Below are positions 33,460 to 42,020 of a DNA stretch of 64,000 nucleotides, piece by piece; the first letter of the stretch is position 1, and each line of letters starts with the position of its first letter. The notes under the pieces were generated by a model. The model had not been told where the DNA came from and did no database searches. It saw nothing but the letters and a program-made list of their open reading frames with translations. A program made the translations under genes and the position numbers. Source of the stretch: Streptosporangium amethystogenes. GTDB taxonomy: Bacteria; Actinomycetota; Actinomycetes; Streptosporangiales; Streptosporangiaceae. The stretch covers positions 124,001 to 188,000 of the forward strand of contig NZ_JOEQ01000001.1 of NCBI RefSeq assembly GCF_000721075.1, read 5' to 3'.

Positions 33460-34134
33460 TCAGCAGGCCTTGAGTACGGCCTGCATGGCGTCCTTCTCCG
33501 CGGGCGTCACCCACAGGCCGTACTTGACCTTCACCTTGATCTGGCGCTCGACGTAGGGGCACCGGTAGGCCTGACGCGGCGGCAGCCAGGTCGCCGCGTC
33601 ACCGGCGCCCTTCTGACTGTTCAACGGCCCGTCGACGGCCAGCAGGTTCAGCGGGTCGTTGGCCAGCTCCTTGCGCTTGGTCTTGGTCCACCCCTGGGCA
33701 CCCTTCTGCCAGGCATCGGCGAGCGCGACCACGTGGTCGATCTGCACCGCCGAACTGGTCCGTGTCCCACGCTCGAACTTGATGGTCTTACCGCTGTAGG
33801 GGTCGTCGAGAACGCCGGACTGCACAATGCAGTCCTTGCCGCCCGCCTTGAAAGTCTCATCCTTCAGGTCGCGGATGAGAATGTCGTTGCGGGTGTCGCA
33901 GCCGTTCTTGTCGACGTCCGACCACGCGGGTCCGAATTCGTCACGGTCAAAGCCGGTCATCGGGGCGCGGCCCTTGACCTCAAGCTTCTTCAAATCCTGA
34001 AGTGCCTCGGACGCGGACTGCCCGCCGCCGGAGGACTTCGTACCGTCGCCCAGATCGCCCGGAATCGGACCGCAGCCCACCACCGTGAACGCGATCGTCG
34101 CGATGACCATCCCTCGTGCCAGCGCAGCCCGCAC
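33460..34134 (-). CDS. Secreted HNH endonuclease family (DUF1524-like) lipoprotein
   Basis: A 224-aa exported protein. A lipobox-like FTVVGC (Cys21) follows a short hydrophobic start, so it is probably a lipoprotein nuclease. The HNH part has QIDHVVALADAW as the beta-beta-alpha metal motif and LANDPLNLLAVDGPLNSQKGAGDAATWLPP as the second half, typical of the DUF1524/GmrSD-C type proteins common in actinobacteria. It may degrade extracellular DNA. GTG 34132-34134 follows GGGAGAGG. It runs tail to tail with the PepSY gene with no intergenic base. Confidence 0.85.
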   Translation of the reverse strand: MRAALARGMVIATIAFTVVGCGPIPGDLGDGTKSSGGGQSASEALQDLKKLEVKGRAPMTGFDRDEFGPAWSDVDKNGCDTRNDILIRDLKDETFKAGGKDCIVQSGVLDDPYSGKTIKFERGTRTSSAVQIDHVVALADAWQKGAQGWTKTKRKELANDPLNLLAVDGPLNSQKGAGDAATWLPPRQAYRCPYVERQIKVKVKYGLWVTPAEKDAMQAVLKAC

Positions 34135-34203
34135 TATGCCACCTCTCCCGCGCGTTCACTACCTCTGAAGCGGCAAATTATTCCAGATACCTCCTTCAAT
34201 CCT

Positions 34204-34242
34204 AAAAGCCTCAAGCAGTCTGTGGGAGGTCGGGAGGCTTTT
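34204..34242. other. Hairpin with T-runs between divergent genes
   Basis: AAAAGCCTC (34204-34212) pairs with GAGGCTTTT (34234-34242) across a 21-base loop, ending in T-rich tracts on both strands. It lies between the divergent HNH and I36 genes, where a terminator is unexpected, so it may be an attenuator or an operator. Confidence 0.4.
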
Positions 34243-34430
34243 CGGTGTGTCAATCCGCACCTTAATCATGTCTCACATCTGACCTGCACAAATGCATTGC
34301 GAACACCGTCCTCCCGGAAGCACGCCTCGGGATTTTTACTCAACGCGACTATCGACTACCTAAAGTAACGATGCTCTAATGGCCAAGAGCGCTCACAATG
34401 GGTGAGCAAACAACCACGAAGAGGATTCGC

Positions 34431-34880
34431 ATGGGTAAGATCTCATCGCGTCATCCCCACCTCGCACGGACCGCGACAGGACTGTTCACCACCGCGGCCG
34501 CCCTGCTCCTGGCCTCCAACGGCTCCACCGCGGCAGCCGCTCAGCAGGCCGCCGACCTGCCGCCGAGGGTGGTCCAGCTCGCGGAGAACGCGAGCTGCCC
34601 CTTCAACAGCCTCTGTCTCTACCGCGACTACGGCTTCAACGGACCGGGATACAGCATCCCCGCGGGTTACCCGACCGATCTGAACAACGTGCCGATGCCG
34701 GGCGGCGTGGGCGGCTCCTCCACCGCCGCGAACAACGTCTCGTCATGGATCAACAACACCGGCTACTACGTCCTGCTGATCGACTACGAGGGCGAGGAGC
34801 GCACGCTGTATCCCGGCCACTCCTTCGAAGAGCCACCCGAGACCAACGACAGCGTCGACGCCGTCGACTGGCGCTACTGA
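34431..34880 (+). CDS. Secreted peptidase inhibitor family I36-like protein
   Basis: A 149-aa protein: signal peptide (about residues 1-37, ATGLFTTAAALLLASNGSTAAAA) followed by a small beta-rich domain with NASCPFNSLCLYRDYGFNGPGY, the pattern of beta/gamma-crystallin-like I36 inhibitors (SMPI-type) that are abundant in actinomycetes. The two cysteines probably form a disulfide. It would act outside the cell on metallopeptidases, but many relatives are only annotated by homology. ATG 34431 has GAAGAGGATT upstream; ATG 34398 is an alternative start. Confidence 0.85.
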   Translation: MGKISSRHPHLARTATGLFTTAAALLLASNGSTAAAAQQAADLPPRVVQLAENASCPFNSLCLYRDYGFNGPGYSIPAGYPTDLNNVPMPGGVGGSSTAANNVSSWINNTGYYVLLIDYEGEERTLYPGHSFEEPPETNDSVDAVDWRY

Positions 34881-34955
34881 CCCCGCCACCCCTTTCTTCT
34901 CCCCGCGTGCCCGCCCGTCCGGGCCTCGGGGAGAAGGTCTCCGCGACCGCCCAGG

Positions 34956-35714
34956 TCAGGTGATCAGGATCCCGCCGTCGACCGGGATCACCGCACCGGT
35001 GACGTACGAGGCGGCGTCCGAGGCGAGAAAGATCGCCGCCGCGACGAGTTCGGCCGGATCTCCGGAGCGCTTCATCAGCACCCGGTGCTCAAGCTGCCAG
35101 GCCAGGTAGCCCTCCGCGTACTGATCGGTCATCTCCGAGGCGAAGAAACCCGGCTCGACGCAGTTGACCCGGATGCCGCGACGTCCCGTCCACTGCTGGG
35201 CGAGGTCACGGGTGAGACCGACGACCCCCGCCTTGGAAGCACTGTAAGCGGCCTGCGGCAGCCCGGCGGTCGTCTCGCCCAGGATGCTGCCGATATTGAC
35301 GATCGAGGAGCCGGGCTTCATGACCCTGGCGCAGGCCTGCGCCATCCAGTAGGTGCCGTACAGGTTGACCTCCACCACCTGCCGGAACTGCTCGGGCGTC
35401 TCCCTCAGCGCCGGGACCGCGGTGCCCGTCCCCGCATTGTTGATCAGGATGTCCACCGCACCCAGTTCGCCGACCGCGGCTTCGGCCAGGGCCTGGCAGT
35501 CCTCGGGCTTGGCCACGTCGGTGACGAGGGCCACGCATCGCCTGCCGGTCTCCTCGACCAGGGCGCGGGTCTCCTCAAGACGGTCCTTCCTGCGAGCGCC
35601 GATCACGATGTCCGCACCCGCCTCGGCCAGGCCCCTGGCGAACGCGACGCCGAGCCCCGAGGACGCCCCGGTGACGATCGCGACCTTGCCGTCCAGCCGG
35701 AATCGGTCCAGCAT
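34956..35714 (-). CDS. SDR family oxidoreductase
   Basis: A 252-aa classical short-chain dehydrogenase: cofactor motif TGASSGLG, NNAGTGTAVP, Ser in NIGSILGE, the catalytic YSASK and PVDGG near the end. The basic residue in GARRKDR after the second strand suggests NADP(H) preference. The substrate cannot be told. It stands alone between a repeat-protein gene and the I36 gene. Start MLDRFRLDGKVAIVTG. Confidence 0.92.
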   Translation of the reverse strand: MLDRFRLDGKVAIVTGASSGLGVAFARGLAEAGADIVIGARRKDRLEETRALVEETGRRCVALVTDVAKPEDCQALAEAAVGELGAVDILINNAGTGTAVPALRETPEQFRQVVEVNLYGTYWMAQACARVMKPGSSIVNIGSILGETTAGLPQAAYSASKAGVVGLTRDLAQQWTGRRGIRVNCVEPGFFASEMTDQYAEGYLAWQLEHRVLMKRSGDPAELVAAAIFLASDAASYVTGAVIPVDGGILIT

Positions 35715-35769
35715 CTGATCCTCCCCACTCCAACCCGCATGCCGAACTAGATTCTAATGACCAAGAAAA

Positions 35770-35804
35770 GCACCGCCCGTGAGGGGCTTCCTCACGGGCG
35801 GTGC
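35770..35804 (-). terminator. Strong rho-independent terminator of the 758-aa gene
   Basis: A perfect 15-bp stem GCACCGCCCGTGAGG (35770-35784) / CCTCACGGGCGGTGC (35790-35804) with loop GGCTT. On the minus strand the stem is followed by TTTTCTTGG, so it ends transcripts coming from the gene at 35871. Confidence 0.88.
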
Positions 35805-35870
35805 GGTGTTCCGGGCTCAAGGGCTCCGAGCGGCGCCGCGGGCTTCGGGCGCGGCCCGTGGCGACCCGCC

Positions 35871-38147
35871 CTACAGGCCGTACTCCTTGGTGATCCGCTC
35901 GTGCCGCTCCACCTCGACATCGACGGCCTTGGCCAGATCGAGCCAGGCTAGCGGGTGCACCCAGCGCTCGGTGGCGTCGTCCAGGAGCGCGTCGACCTCG
36001 ACCGGGCTGATGTCCGGCGGGACCGCGATCCAGCCGAACACGCCGGGCAGCGGCTCACCCGTGGTCGGGTGGGTCACGGTGTAGTTGTCGTCGCTGTAGA
36101 CCCACATCGGCCAGCCGCGCTCGGCCATGACCTCGTTGAACTCCGTCCAGTCGGCCTGGCTGGGCGCGGCACCGTCGAAGAACCAGCTGGTGTAACCACC
36201 GGGGCGGAGCATGCTCACCGCGGCGAAGGGCGGGACGAACTTCTCCTGCTCCTCGGCGTCCTCCGGAATCGGCTCCAGCAACTGCGGCTCGAAGACGACC
36301 AGGTCACCGGCGTTGTACTCCATGCCGGGAGGCTGGGGAATGGCCAGGCGCGCCGTCGCGGGGCCCGTGCGCACGCTCAGGACCTGACGCTGGCTGCCGT
36401 CGGGGGCGGGGAGGATGATGCGCACCAGGCCCATCTCCTCCTCGATCGGTCCCTCGCTCGACTGCAGCGGAATCCCGATCCTGGCGGCGCCCAGACGGAC
36501 GGTCTCCCAGTCCTCGGCGGCCGTCGCCATGACGACCATCCTCCACAGGTCCTGATGCTCGATCTCCTCGGAGTCGAGGAGATCGCGCAGGATGCCCGCC
36601 CCCTTGGCGTTGTCGCCGAGCTGCTGCACCGCGGCCGACCACAGCCTGGCCGCGTCGATACCGCCGCCGGCGGCGACCGCCGCCTCTCCCTCGGCCGCCG
36701 CCTGCTCCCAGCGCTCCCGCGCGGTGTGCAGGCGCCCCAGGGCCATGTGGCGCTGCGCGGCGGGCAGCCGCTCGGCCATCTGCTCCAGACGCTCGTCCTG
36801 ACGGGCCTCGATCAGCAGGCTGCTGAGGTAGGCGGAGTCCTGCGGGTCGGCGTTCTCGATGTCGCCGGACTCGACCAGCAGGGTCCAGTAGATGTCGGCG
36901 CCCTTCGCCGGGTAGCCGAGGAAGCCCAGCGTGGTGGTGTGGCGCCGGGTGGCCTCCACGTCGCGGCCGGACAGCGGGGCCAGCCAGCCCACCCAGCGCT
37001 CCGGGTCGGCGTTGAAGCCGTCGGCGGCGTCGAAGGAGCCGACCAGCTCGTCCTCGGTGACCGGGGCAGGAAGCGCGGTGGCCTCGTCGATGGCGGCGCG
37101 CAGTGCGGCGATCCGCTCGGCGACGTCACCTGAGTTCCTGAGCTCTCCCGCCGCCGACTCCGCCAGGTCGGCCAGGAGACGCGCCTGCCAGATTCCCTGA
37201 CGGGCGACCGCCAGTTGCCCGGCGACGAGCGCCAGCTCGACCCGGGCGCGGTAGCCGCCCATCATCGCGAAGTAGTCGATCCACTGCTTGAGCACCCGGC
37301 CCAGCTGCCAGGTGTTGGTGATCTGCGCCGATCCGGCGAGCGCGCGAATGGCGTACGACCACTCGACCCAGGCTCGGGGGTGCTCGCCGACCACGTCGAG
37401 ATCGGGCAGGGCGTCGACGGACTCCTGCACGCGGTCGAGGGTCGCGAGCACGAGCGCACGGAGCACTCCCTCGCGATATTCCTTGGCCACCGGGTCGTCC
37501 GGCTTGAAATCGGCCGCGGCGTCGAGCGCGGTGAGCGCGTCCTCGGTGCGGCCCGCGGCGAACAGCGCGCGGGCCGAGGCCGCCCCCAGCTCCCAGCTCG
37601 CCTCGCGGCCCGCGCCGCCCAGCGCCGCCACCGCGGTCTCGGCGTGGGAGACGGCCTCCTCCACGCGCCCCGCGTCGAGGAGCGCCGCGACATAGTGCTC
37701 GGCGACGGAGGCGAAGGCCAGCGAGTCGGGCTCGACCTCCAGTGCCGAGAGCGCGGCCAGCCGCTCGGCGGCGTAACCGGGGCCGTCGGCGTTCGCCTGG
37801 GCGAGGGCCAGCGCCACGACCGCACCGGGTGCGGCCGGGCATTCGCGGACGTCCTCGCGCCTGGTGAACTCGACCAGCGCCTCGGCGTCGGCGATCGCGA
37901 CCGCCCCCTGCGCGCGGTCGCCGATACGGCCGATCAGATGCCAGTAGCGGGCGTAGAACTCCAGCCAGGGCATCTGCAGGTTCTCCGCCTGCTGCGCGAT
38001 CGCGGGCGCGAGCACGTCGAGCTGCGCGTATCGGCCTTCCAGCGCCTGCGCGGGCACATCTCCGATCGCCATAGCCAGACCGGTGTTACCTGCTTCGTGC
38101 AGTTGCCGCTGGGTGTCGCCCACCCAGGCCCAGATGTCCACGTCCAT
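35871..38147 (-). CDS. Large TPR-like repeat protein, function unknown
   Basis: A 758-aa cytoplasmic protein rich in Ala, Glu and Leu with many helix pairs resembling tetratricopeptide repeats (for example VAEHYVAALLDAGRVEEAVSHAETAVAAL and ARALFAAGRTEDALTALDAAADF). The last 200 residues form a different, beta-rich domain with aromatic stretches (GGYTSWFFDGAAP, WPMWVYSDDNYTVTHP, VFGWIAVPPD). I recognise no named family. It probably serves as a scaffold or sensor. It stands alone with a terminator behind it and 220 bases of repeat-containing DNA in front. Confidence 0.8.
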   Translation of the reverse strand: MDVDIWAWVGDTQRQLHEAGNTGLAMAIGDVPAQALEGRYAQLDVLAPAIAQQAENLQMPWLEFYARYWHLIGRIGDRAQGAVAIADAEALVEFTRREDVRECPAAPGAVVALALAQANADGPGYAAERLAALSALEVEPDSLAFASVAEHYVAALLDAGRVEEAVSHAETAVAALGGAGREASWELGAASARALFAAGRTEDALTALDAAADFKPDDPVAKEYREGVLRALVLATLDRVQESVDALPDLDVVGEHPRAWVEWSYAIRALAGSAQITNTWQLGRVLKQWIDYFAMMGGYRARVELALVAGQLAVARQGIWQARLLADLAESAAGELRNSGDVAERIAALRAAIDEATALPAPVTEDELVGSFDAADGFNADPERWVGWLAPLSGRDVEATRRHTTTLGFLGYPAKGADIYWTLLVESGDIENADPQDSAYLSSLLIEARQDERLEQMAERLPAAQRHMALGRLHTARERWEQAAAEGEAAVAAGGGIDAARLWSAAVQQLGDNAKGAGILRDLLDSEEIEHQDLWRMVVMATAAEDWETVRLGAARIGIPLQSSEGPIEEEMGLVRIILPAPDGSQRQVLSVRTGPATARLAIPQPPGMEYNAGDLVVFEPQLLEPIPEDAEEQEKFVPPFAAVSMLRPGGYTSWFFDGAAPSQADWTEFNEVMAERGWPMWVYSDDNYTVTHPTTGEPLPGVFGWIAVPPDISPVEVDALLDDATERWVHPLAWLDLAKAVDVEVERHERITKEYGL

Positions 38148-38275
38148 GAGACGTCAGTCTGCCAGGTCGGGAAGCATGCCCCAAACGACTTGGCGATCCC
38201 GCAGGGTCCGGAGGGACGGCGTCACGGCTCCCACCCGCACGGCTTGGCGCGTGACCGCACCGGCCCCGGCGTACC

Positions 38276-38368
38276 CGCGACGGTGCCGCACGGGTGGCGA
38301 AAGACCCGCTCGTCCCGTTCGGGGTGACCTCGCCGGGTCCGGCGCATCCGCGACGGTGCCGCGCGGGT
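38276..38368. repeat. 21-bp direct repeat beside the dapF stop
   Basis: CCGCGACGGTGCCGC followed by ACGGGT (38276-38296) and by GCGGGT (38348-38368) form two copies 72 bases apart, 20 of 21 identical. The second copy ends in the first base of the dapF stop codon. The rest of the gap to 38147 holds nothing recognisable. Confidence 0.7.
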
Positions 38369-39174
38369 CAGAGCGTGATCTCACCGGACGCGACCAGGAC
38401 GGCGGGCCCCGCCAGATAGCTGGTCCGCTCGTCCAGGGTGACGGTGACGGTGCCGCCGAGCACCTCGACCGCCCAGGTGCCAGTGGTCTCCCCGGCCAGT
38501 CGCGCGGCTGCCACGGCCGAGGCGACCGCGCCGGTGCCGCAGGAGCGCGTCTCACCGGACCCGCGCTCGAAGACCCGCATGACGACCCGGCGCGGACCCA
38601 CCGGATTGAGCAACTCGATGTTGACTCCGGAGGGGAACACCTCGGGGTCGAACGCGGGCTGGTGGCTCAGGTCGAGCTGGGCCACCGGGTCGCCGATGAC
38701 GCAGGCCAGGTGGGGGTTTCCCATGTCGACGTGGACGCCTTCGTACTCGTGGCCCGCGACGATCGCGCGGCTCGACCCCAGCACCCGGGGCGGGCCCATG
38801 TCGACGGTCACGTCACCCGTCTCCGCCAGCCGTACGCGCCTGACCCCCCCGCGTGTCGCGACGCCGAACTCCCCGGGCGCGGCGAGCCCCTCGTCGACCA
38901 GGTAACGGGCGAAGACCCGCACCCCGTTGCCGCACATCTCGGCGATGCCGCCGTCGGCATTGCGGTAGTCCATGAACCACTCGGCCTCGCCGGCCTGGCC
39001 GGACACCTCCGGGCTGAGCTTCGTCCGCGTCACCCGCAGCACGCCGTCCGCGCCGATCCCGGCGCGCCGGTCGCACACCGCCGCCACGAGTGTCGCGGGC
39101 AACTCCAGCTCACCGTCCGGGTCTGGAAGGATGACGAAGTCGTTCTCGGTGCCGTGCCCCTTCGCGAATCGCAT
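38368..39174 (-). CDS. dapF: Diaminopimelate epimerase
   Basis: Converts LL- to meso-diaminopimelate for lysine and peptidoglycan. The 268-aa protein has both catalytic cysteines: ADGGIAEMCGNGVR and ERGSGETRSCGTGAVA. N-terminal FAKGHGTENDFVILPD is also typical. It follows miaA on the same strand with 119 bases between. In many actinobacteria the order is miaB, miaA, dapF, hflX; here hflX is displaced. Confidence 0.96.
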   Translation of the reverse strand: MRFAKGHGTENDFVILPDPDGELELPATLVAAVCDRRAGIGADGVLRVTRTKLSPEVSGQAGEAEWFMDYRNADGGIAEMCGNGVRVFARYLVDEGLAAPGEFGVATRGGVRRVRLAETGDVTVDMGPPRVLGSSRAIVAGHEYEGVHVDMGNPHLACVIGDPVAQLDLSHQPAFDPEVFPSGVNIELLNPVGPRRVVMRVFERGSGETRSCGTGAVASAVAAARLAGETTGTWAVEVLGGTVTVTLDERTSYLAGPAVLVASGEITL

Positions 39175-39293
39175 GCCCCAACTCTATCCAGGCCCGCGTC
39201 CGCCCCATCGCCTCGGGGAACGGCCCATCCCGCGGCGCGTCGGCCCGGGAACCACCGGATCGCCGGCCGGCGGGTCAGGCCGGTTCGGCGCGG

Positions 39294-40199
39294 TCAGCCG
39301 CGGATCGCGGCGAGCGCCCGTCCCAGCAGATCGGGTTCCTGCTGGGGGAGCCAGATCACCCGGGGGTCGCGGCGGAACCACGACTCCTGGCGGCGGACGA
39401 ACCTGCGCGTCGCCCGTACCGTCTCCTCCTTCGCCTCCTCCTCGGTGCACTCACCGCCGAGGAAGCGCAGCACCTGCGCGTACCCGAGGGCGCGACTGGC
39501 CGTGCGGCCTCCGGCGAGCCCATGCGCGGCGAGTTCCCTGACCTCGTCCACCAGCCCGGCCCGCCACATGCGCTCGACCCGCGCCTCGACCCGGGCGTCC
39601 AGCACCGCCCTCGGCACCTCCACCCCCAGCTGAACGCTGTCGTAGACGGCGTCGTACGACGGCATCGTGGCCGAGAACGGCCGCCCGGAGATCTCGATGA
39701 CCTCCAGTGCGCGGACGATCCTGCGGCCGTTGCTCGGCAGGATCGTCTCGGCCGCCTTGGGGTCGCGCTCGCGGAGCCGCTCGTACAGCGGGGCGGGGCC
39801 GTGCAGGTCGAGCTCGGCCTCCAGCAGGGCACGGACCCGCGGGTCGGTACCGGGGAACTCCAGGTCGTCCAGGGCGGCCCGCACGTACAGCCCGGACCCG
39901 CCCACCAGGATCGGCACCACCTCCTTGGCACGCAGGTTGTCGATCAGCGGCCGGACCAGCGACTGGTACTCGGCCACGCTGGCGGTTCTGGTCACGTCCC
40001 AGACGTCCAGCAGGTGGTGGGGAACCCCCCGCCGCTCCCCCATGGAGAGTTTCGCCGTCCCGATGTCCATACCTTGGTAAAGCTGCATCGAGTCGGTGTT
40101 TATCACCTCGCCCCCCAGTTCGAGGGCGAGATCCACGGCCAGATCGGACTTTCCGGCGGCGGTCGGGCCGACGACGGCTATGACGGGTAGTTGAGGCAC
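39294..40199 (-). CDS. miaA: tRNA dimethylallyltransferase
   Basis: Adds the isoprenyl group to A37 of tRNAs reading UNN codons; MiaB, encoded 4 kb away, then methylthiolates the same base. The 301-aa protein has the P-loop VVGPTAAGKSDLAV, NTDSMQLYQGMDIGTAK, PHHLLDV and VGGSGLYVRA. The frame is open to 40394, but GTG 40197-40199 (VPQLPVIAVVGPT) gives the normal start and avoids overlap with the divergent small gene at 40275. No Shine-Dalgarno is visible. Confidence 0.95.
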   Translation of the reverse strand: MPQLPVIAVVGPTAAGKSDLAVDLALELGGEVINTDSMQLYQGMDIGTAKLSMGERRGVPHHLLDVWDVTRTASVAEYQSLVRPLIDNLRAKEVVPILVGGSGLYVRAALDDLEFPGTDPRVRALLEAELDLHGPAPLYERLRERDPKAAETILPSNGRRIVRALEVIEISGRPFSATMPSYDAVYDSVQLGVEVPRAVLDARVEARVERMWRAGLVDEVRELAAHGLAGGRTASRALGYAQVLRFLGGECTEEEAKEETVRATRRFVRRQESWFRRDPRVIWLPQQEPDLLGRALAAIRG

Positions 40200-40274
40200 G
40201 GAGGTAATTCTGCCAACTCGCTGGGTATGGGGGAGAGGCGATGCATCCGGCGCATCGGGATTGGGGGACACATC

Positions 40275-40550
40275 ATGTCCATCTTCGACAAGGTCAAGAA
40301 CATGCTGGGCGGCGATGCCAAGACCGAGGAGCTCGTCAAGAAGGGCATCGACAAGGCGGAGCAGATCGCCAGGGAGAAGACCGGAGGGAAGCACGACCAG
40401 CAGATCAGCAGCGCCGCGCAGAAGGCCAGGGAGATGGCCGACAAGATCGACAATCAGCCGGGCACCACACCGGGCGCCGACCAGAGCGGTGCCGCGCCCG
40501 ACCCCGGTCAGACCGGCCGGCCCGACACACCTCCGCGCTACGGCCCTTAG
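40275..40550 (+). CDS. Rv0909-type small antitoxin-like protein
   Basis: A 91-aa charged protein: MSIFDKVKNMLGGDAKTEEL, an amphipathic Lys/Glu-rich helix (KGIDKAEQIAREKTGGKHD) and a Pro/Gly tail. This resembles the small family around mycobacterial Rv0909, often annotated antitoxin, for which direct evidence in most species is lacking. No toxin gene is beside it. The start is ATG 40275 after GGGGGA. It lies divergent from miaA and converges on ogt, a position conserved in related genomes as far as I recall. Confidence 0.65.
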   Translation: MSIFDKVKNMLGGDAKTEELVKKGIDKAEQIAREKTGGKHDQQISSAAQKAREMADKIDNQPGTTPGADQSGAAPDPGQTGRPDTPPRYGP

Positions 40551-40586
40551 ACACCGGCCGCACGACGGAGCGGATCCCGATCCCGG

Positions 40587-41114
40587 TCAGTCCCAATCGA
40601 GCGTCGGCTGCAGATAGCCCTCCAGGGTCAGCAGCCATCGCTTCGACTCCACGCCTTCGCCCCCGCTGAACCCGCCGAGGCCGTTTCCGGCGACCACCCG
40701 GTGGCACGGCACGATGACAGGGATCGGGTTGGCTCCCATGATCGACCCGATGGCCCGCGCCGGAACGCCGGTCCCGCTCCGGGCCGCCAGCTCTCCGTAG
40801 GTCACCGCCTTGCCATACGGCACCGTTTCGTACAGCGTGCCGAGCACCCTGCGCTGCACCGGCGAGGTCAACCGCCAGTCCACCGGCACGCCGAAGACCT
40901 TCAGCCTGCCCGCGTAGTAGTCGCCCAACTCGGCGACCACCCCGGCCGTCCTGCCGGGATCGTCCACCTCGTCCAGCCTCAGCCGCTCAAGCGCACGGGC
41001 CCTGAACGCCACCGGGTCGCCCCAGCCCACGCTCGCCACACCCTCCTCGGTCACCGCGACGGCCATGTCCCCCAGCTGCGTCGCGACACTTCCGAACGCC
41101 ACGGTTCCCGCCAT
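40587..41114 (-). CDS. ogt: Methylated-DNA-protein cysteine methyltransferase
   Basis: Suicidal DNA-repair enzyme that takes alkyl groups from O6-alkylguanine. The 175-aa protein has the acceptor motif IPVIVPCHRVVAGNG (Cys in PCHR), plus TYGELAARSG and the helix-turn-helix segment ARAIGSIMGANP. MAGTVAFG at ATG 41112-41114 is the likely start; the frame continues 18 codons further with low-complexity residues. The final ~20 residues are normal for Ogt. It neighbours the LigB-like gene on the same strand. Confidence 0.92.
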   Translation of the reverse strand: MAGTVAFGSVATQLGDMAVAVTEEGVASVGWGDPVAFRARALERLRLDEVDDPGRTAGVVAELGDYYAGRLKVFGVPVDWRLTSPVQRRVLGTLYETVPYGKAVTYGELAARSGTGVPARAIGSIMGANPIPVIVPCHRVVAGNGLGGFSGGEGVESKRWLLTLEGYLQPTLDWD

Positions 41115-41200
41115 CGACCTCGTACTCCCGTCACCTCGGGCACGGCGCCCATCCGTCGCCGTGACCACTGCGGCCTACCTGTTCGTTGCCATCTCACGCG

Positions 41201-41890
41201 TCAGTCCCTCGGCGGGGCCGTCCGTTCCGTCCAGCGGGCGGCGAAGTAGCCGACGCCGTAGGGCGCGTCGTCATAGAGGAGTTCTCCGCGCAGGGTGCCG
41301 CCGCAGCCGCCCAGGACCTGCAGGGCCGCACGGCCGGCGACCCACAGTTCGGCGGCCTCCCCGGGGTCGAGCGGCGGGATCTCGGCGCGGGCCAGCGCCA
41401 GGGCGATCGCCCTGTTGTACGGCTCGGCGCGCGAGTCCAGATAACCGGGGGACTTCTCGGTGAGGCAGGCCGAGCCGTCGGCCATGACGAGCATCGCCAC
41501 GCGATCGGCCGTGGCCGCCAGCCGCTCGCCCAGGGCCGCGCACTCCGCCGGGGGCGCGTCGAAGGAGATCGCGTGGAATGCCGAGGCGGTCAGGTGCTCC
41601 CGGTCGAGGAGCCAGCGGCCGACCGACAGCGACAGCGGCAGGACGGGCTCCCCCTCGCCGCTTCGCACGTCGACGCCCCAGGGAGCGAGGCCTCCCGCGG
41701 CGTCCGCGCCGTACGTGGCGGTCCGGTCCGCGCCACCGACCACCACGATCGCGTCAGCGTCGGCATCGCGCAACGCGCCGAGCGCGGCCGCGCAGGCCGC
41801 CCGGAGATCGTCGAGTTCCACAGCCGCCGCTCCGGCCAGTTCGGGGAGCAGCAGCGGAGGATGCGGGCACACGGCCGCGGCGACAAGCAC
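41201..41890 (-). CDS. Class III extradiol dioxygenase-like (LigB superfamily) protein
   Basis: A 229-aa protein starting MLVAAAVCPHPPLLLPEL with the His-Pro-His-Pro-Pro metal-site segment of LigB-type dioxygenases, IVVVGGADRTA and a C-terminal DAPYGVGYFAARW. It belongs to the actinobacterial set found between miaA and miaB, usually annotated only as class III extradiol dioxygenase-like. The true reaction is not established and could be non-aromatic. Length fits the family. Confidence 0.8.
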   Translation of the reverse strand: MLVAAAVCPHPPLLLPELAGAAAVELDDLRAACAAALGALRDADADAIVVVGGADRTATYGADAAGGLAPWGVDVRSGEGEPVLPLSLSVGRWLLDREHLTASAFHAISFDAPPAECAALGERLAATADRVAMLVMADGSACLTEKSPGYLDSRAEPYNRAIALALARAEIPPLDPGEAAELWVAGRAALQVLGGCGGTLRGELLYDDAPYGVGYFAARWTERTAPPRD

Positions 41891-41911
41891 CCGGCCAGAC
41901 TAACCGAGTCC

Positions 41912-41933
41912 TCCCGGGGAGCCGCCCCCGGGA
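41912..41933 (-). terminator. Hairpin terminator candidate after the 182-aa gene
   Basis: TCCCGGGG (41912-41919) / CCCCGGGA (41926-41933) with loop AGCCGC, about 90 bases downstream of the 42021 gene's stop. GC-rich without T-run. Confidence 0.5.
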
Positions 41934-42020
41934 AAGAGCGCCGGGGCACGGTGACTCTCTCGGCGCGCCCCGGCGTCCCGCTCATGACTGAAAGCCGTTC
42001 AGGAGCAGGAGGTAAGGCTG

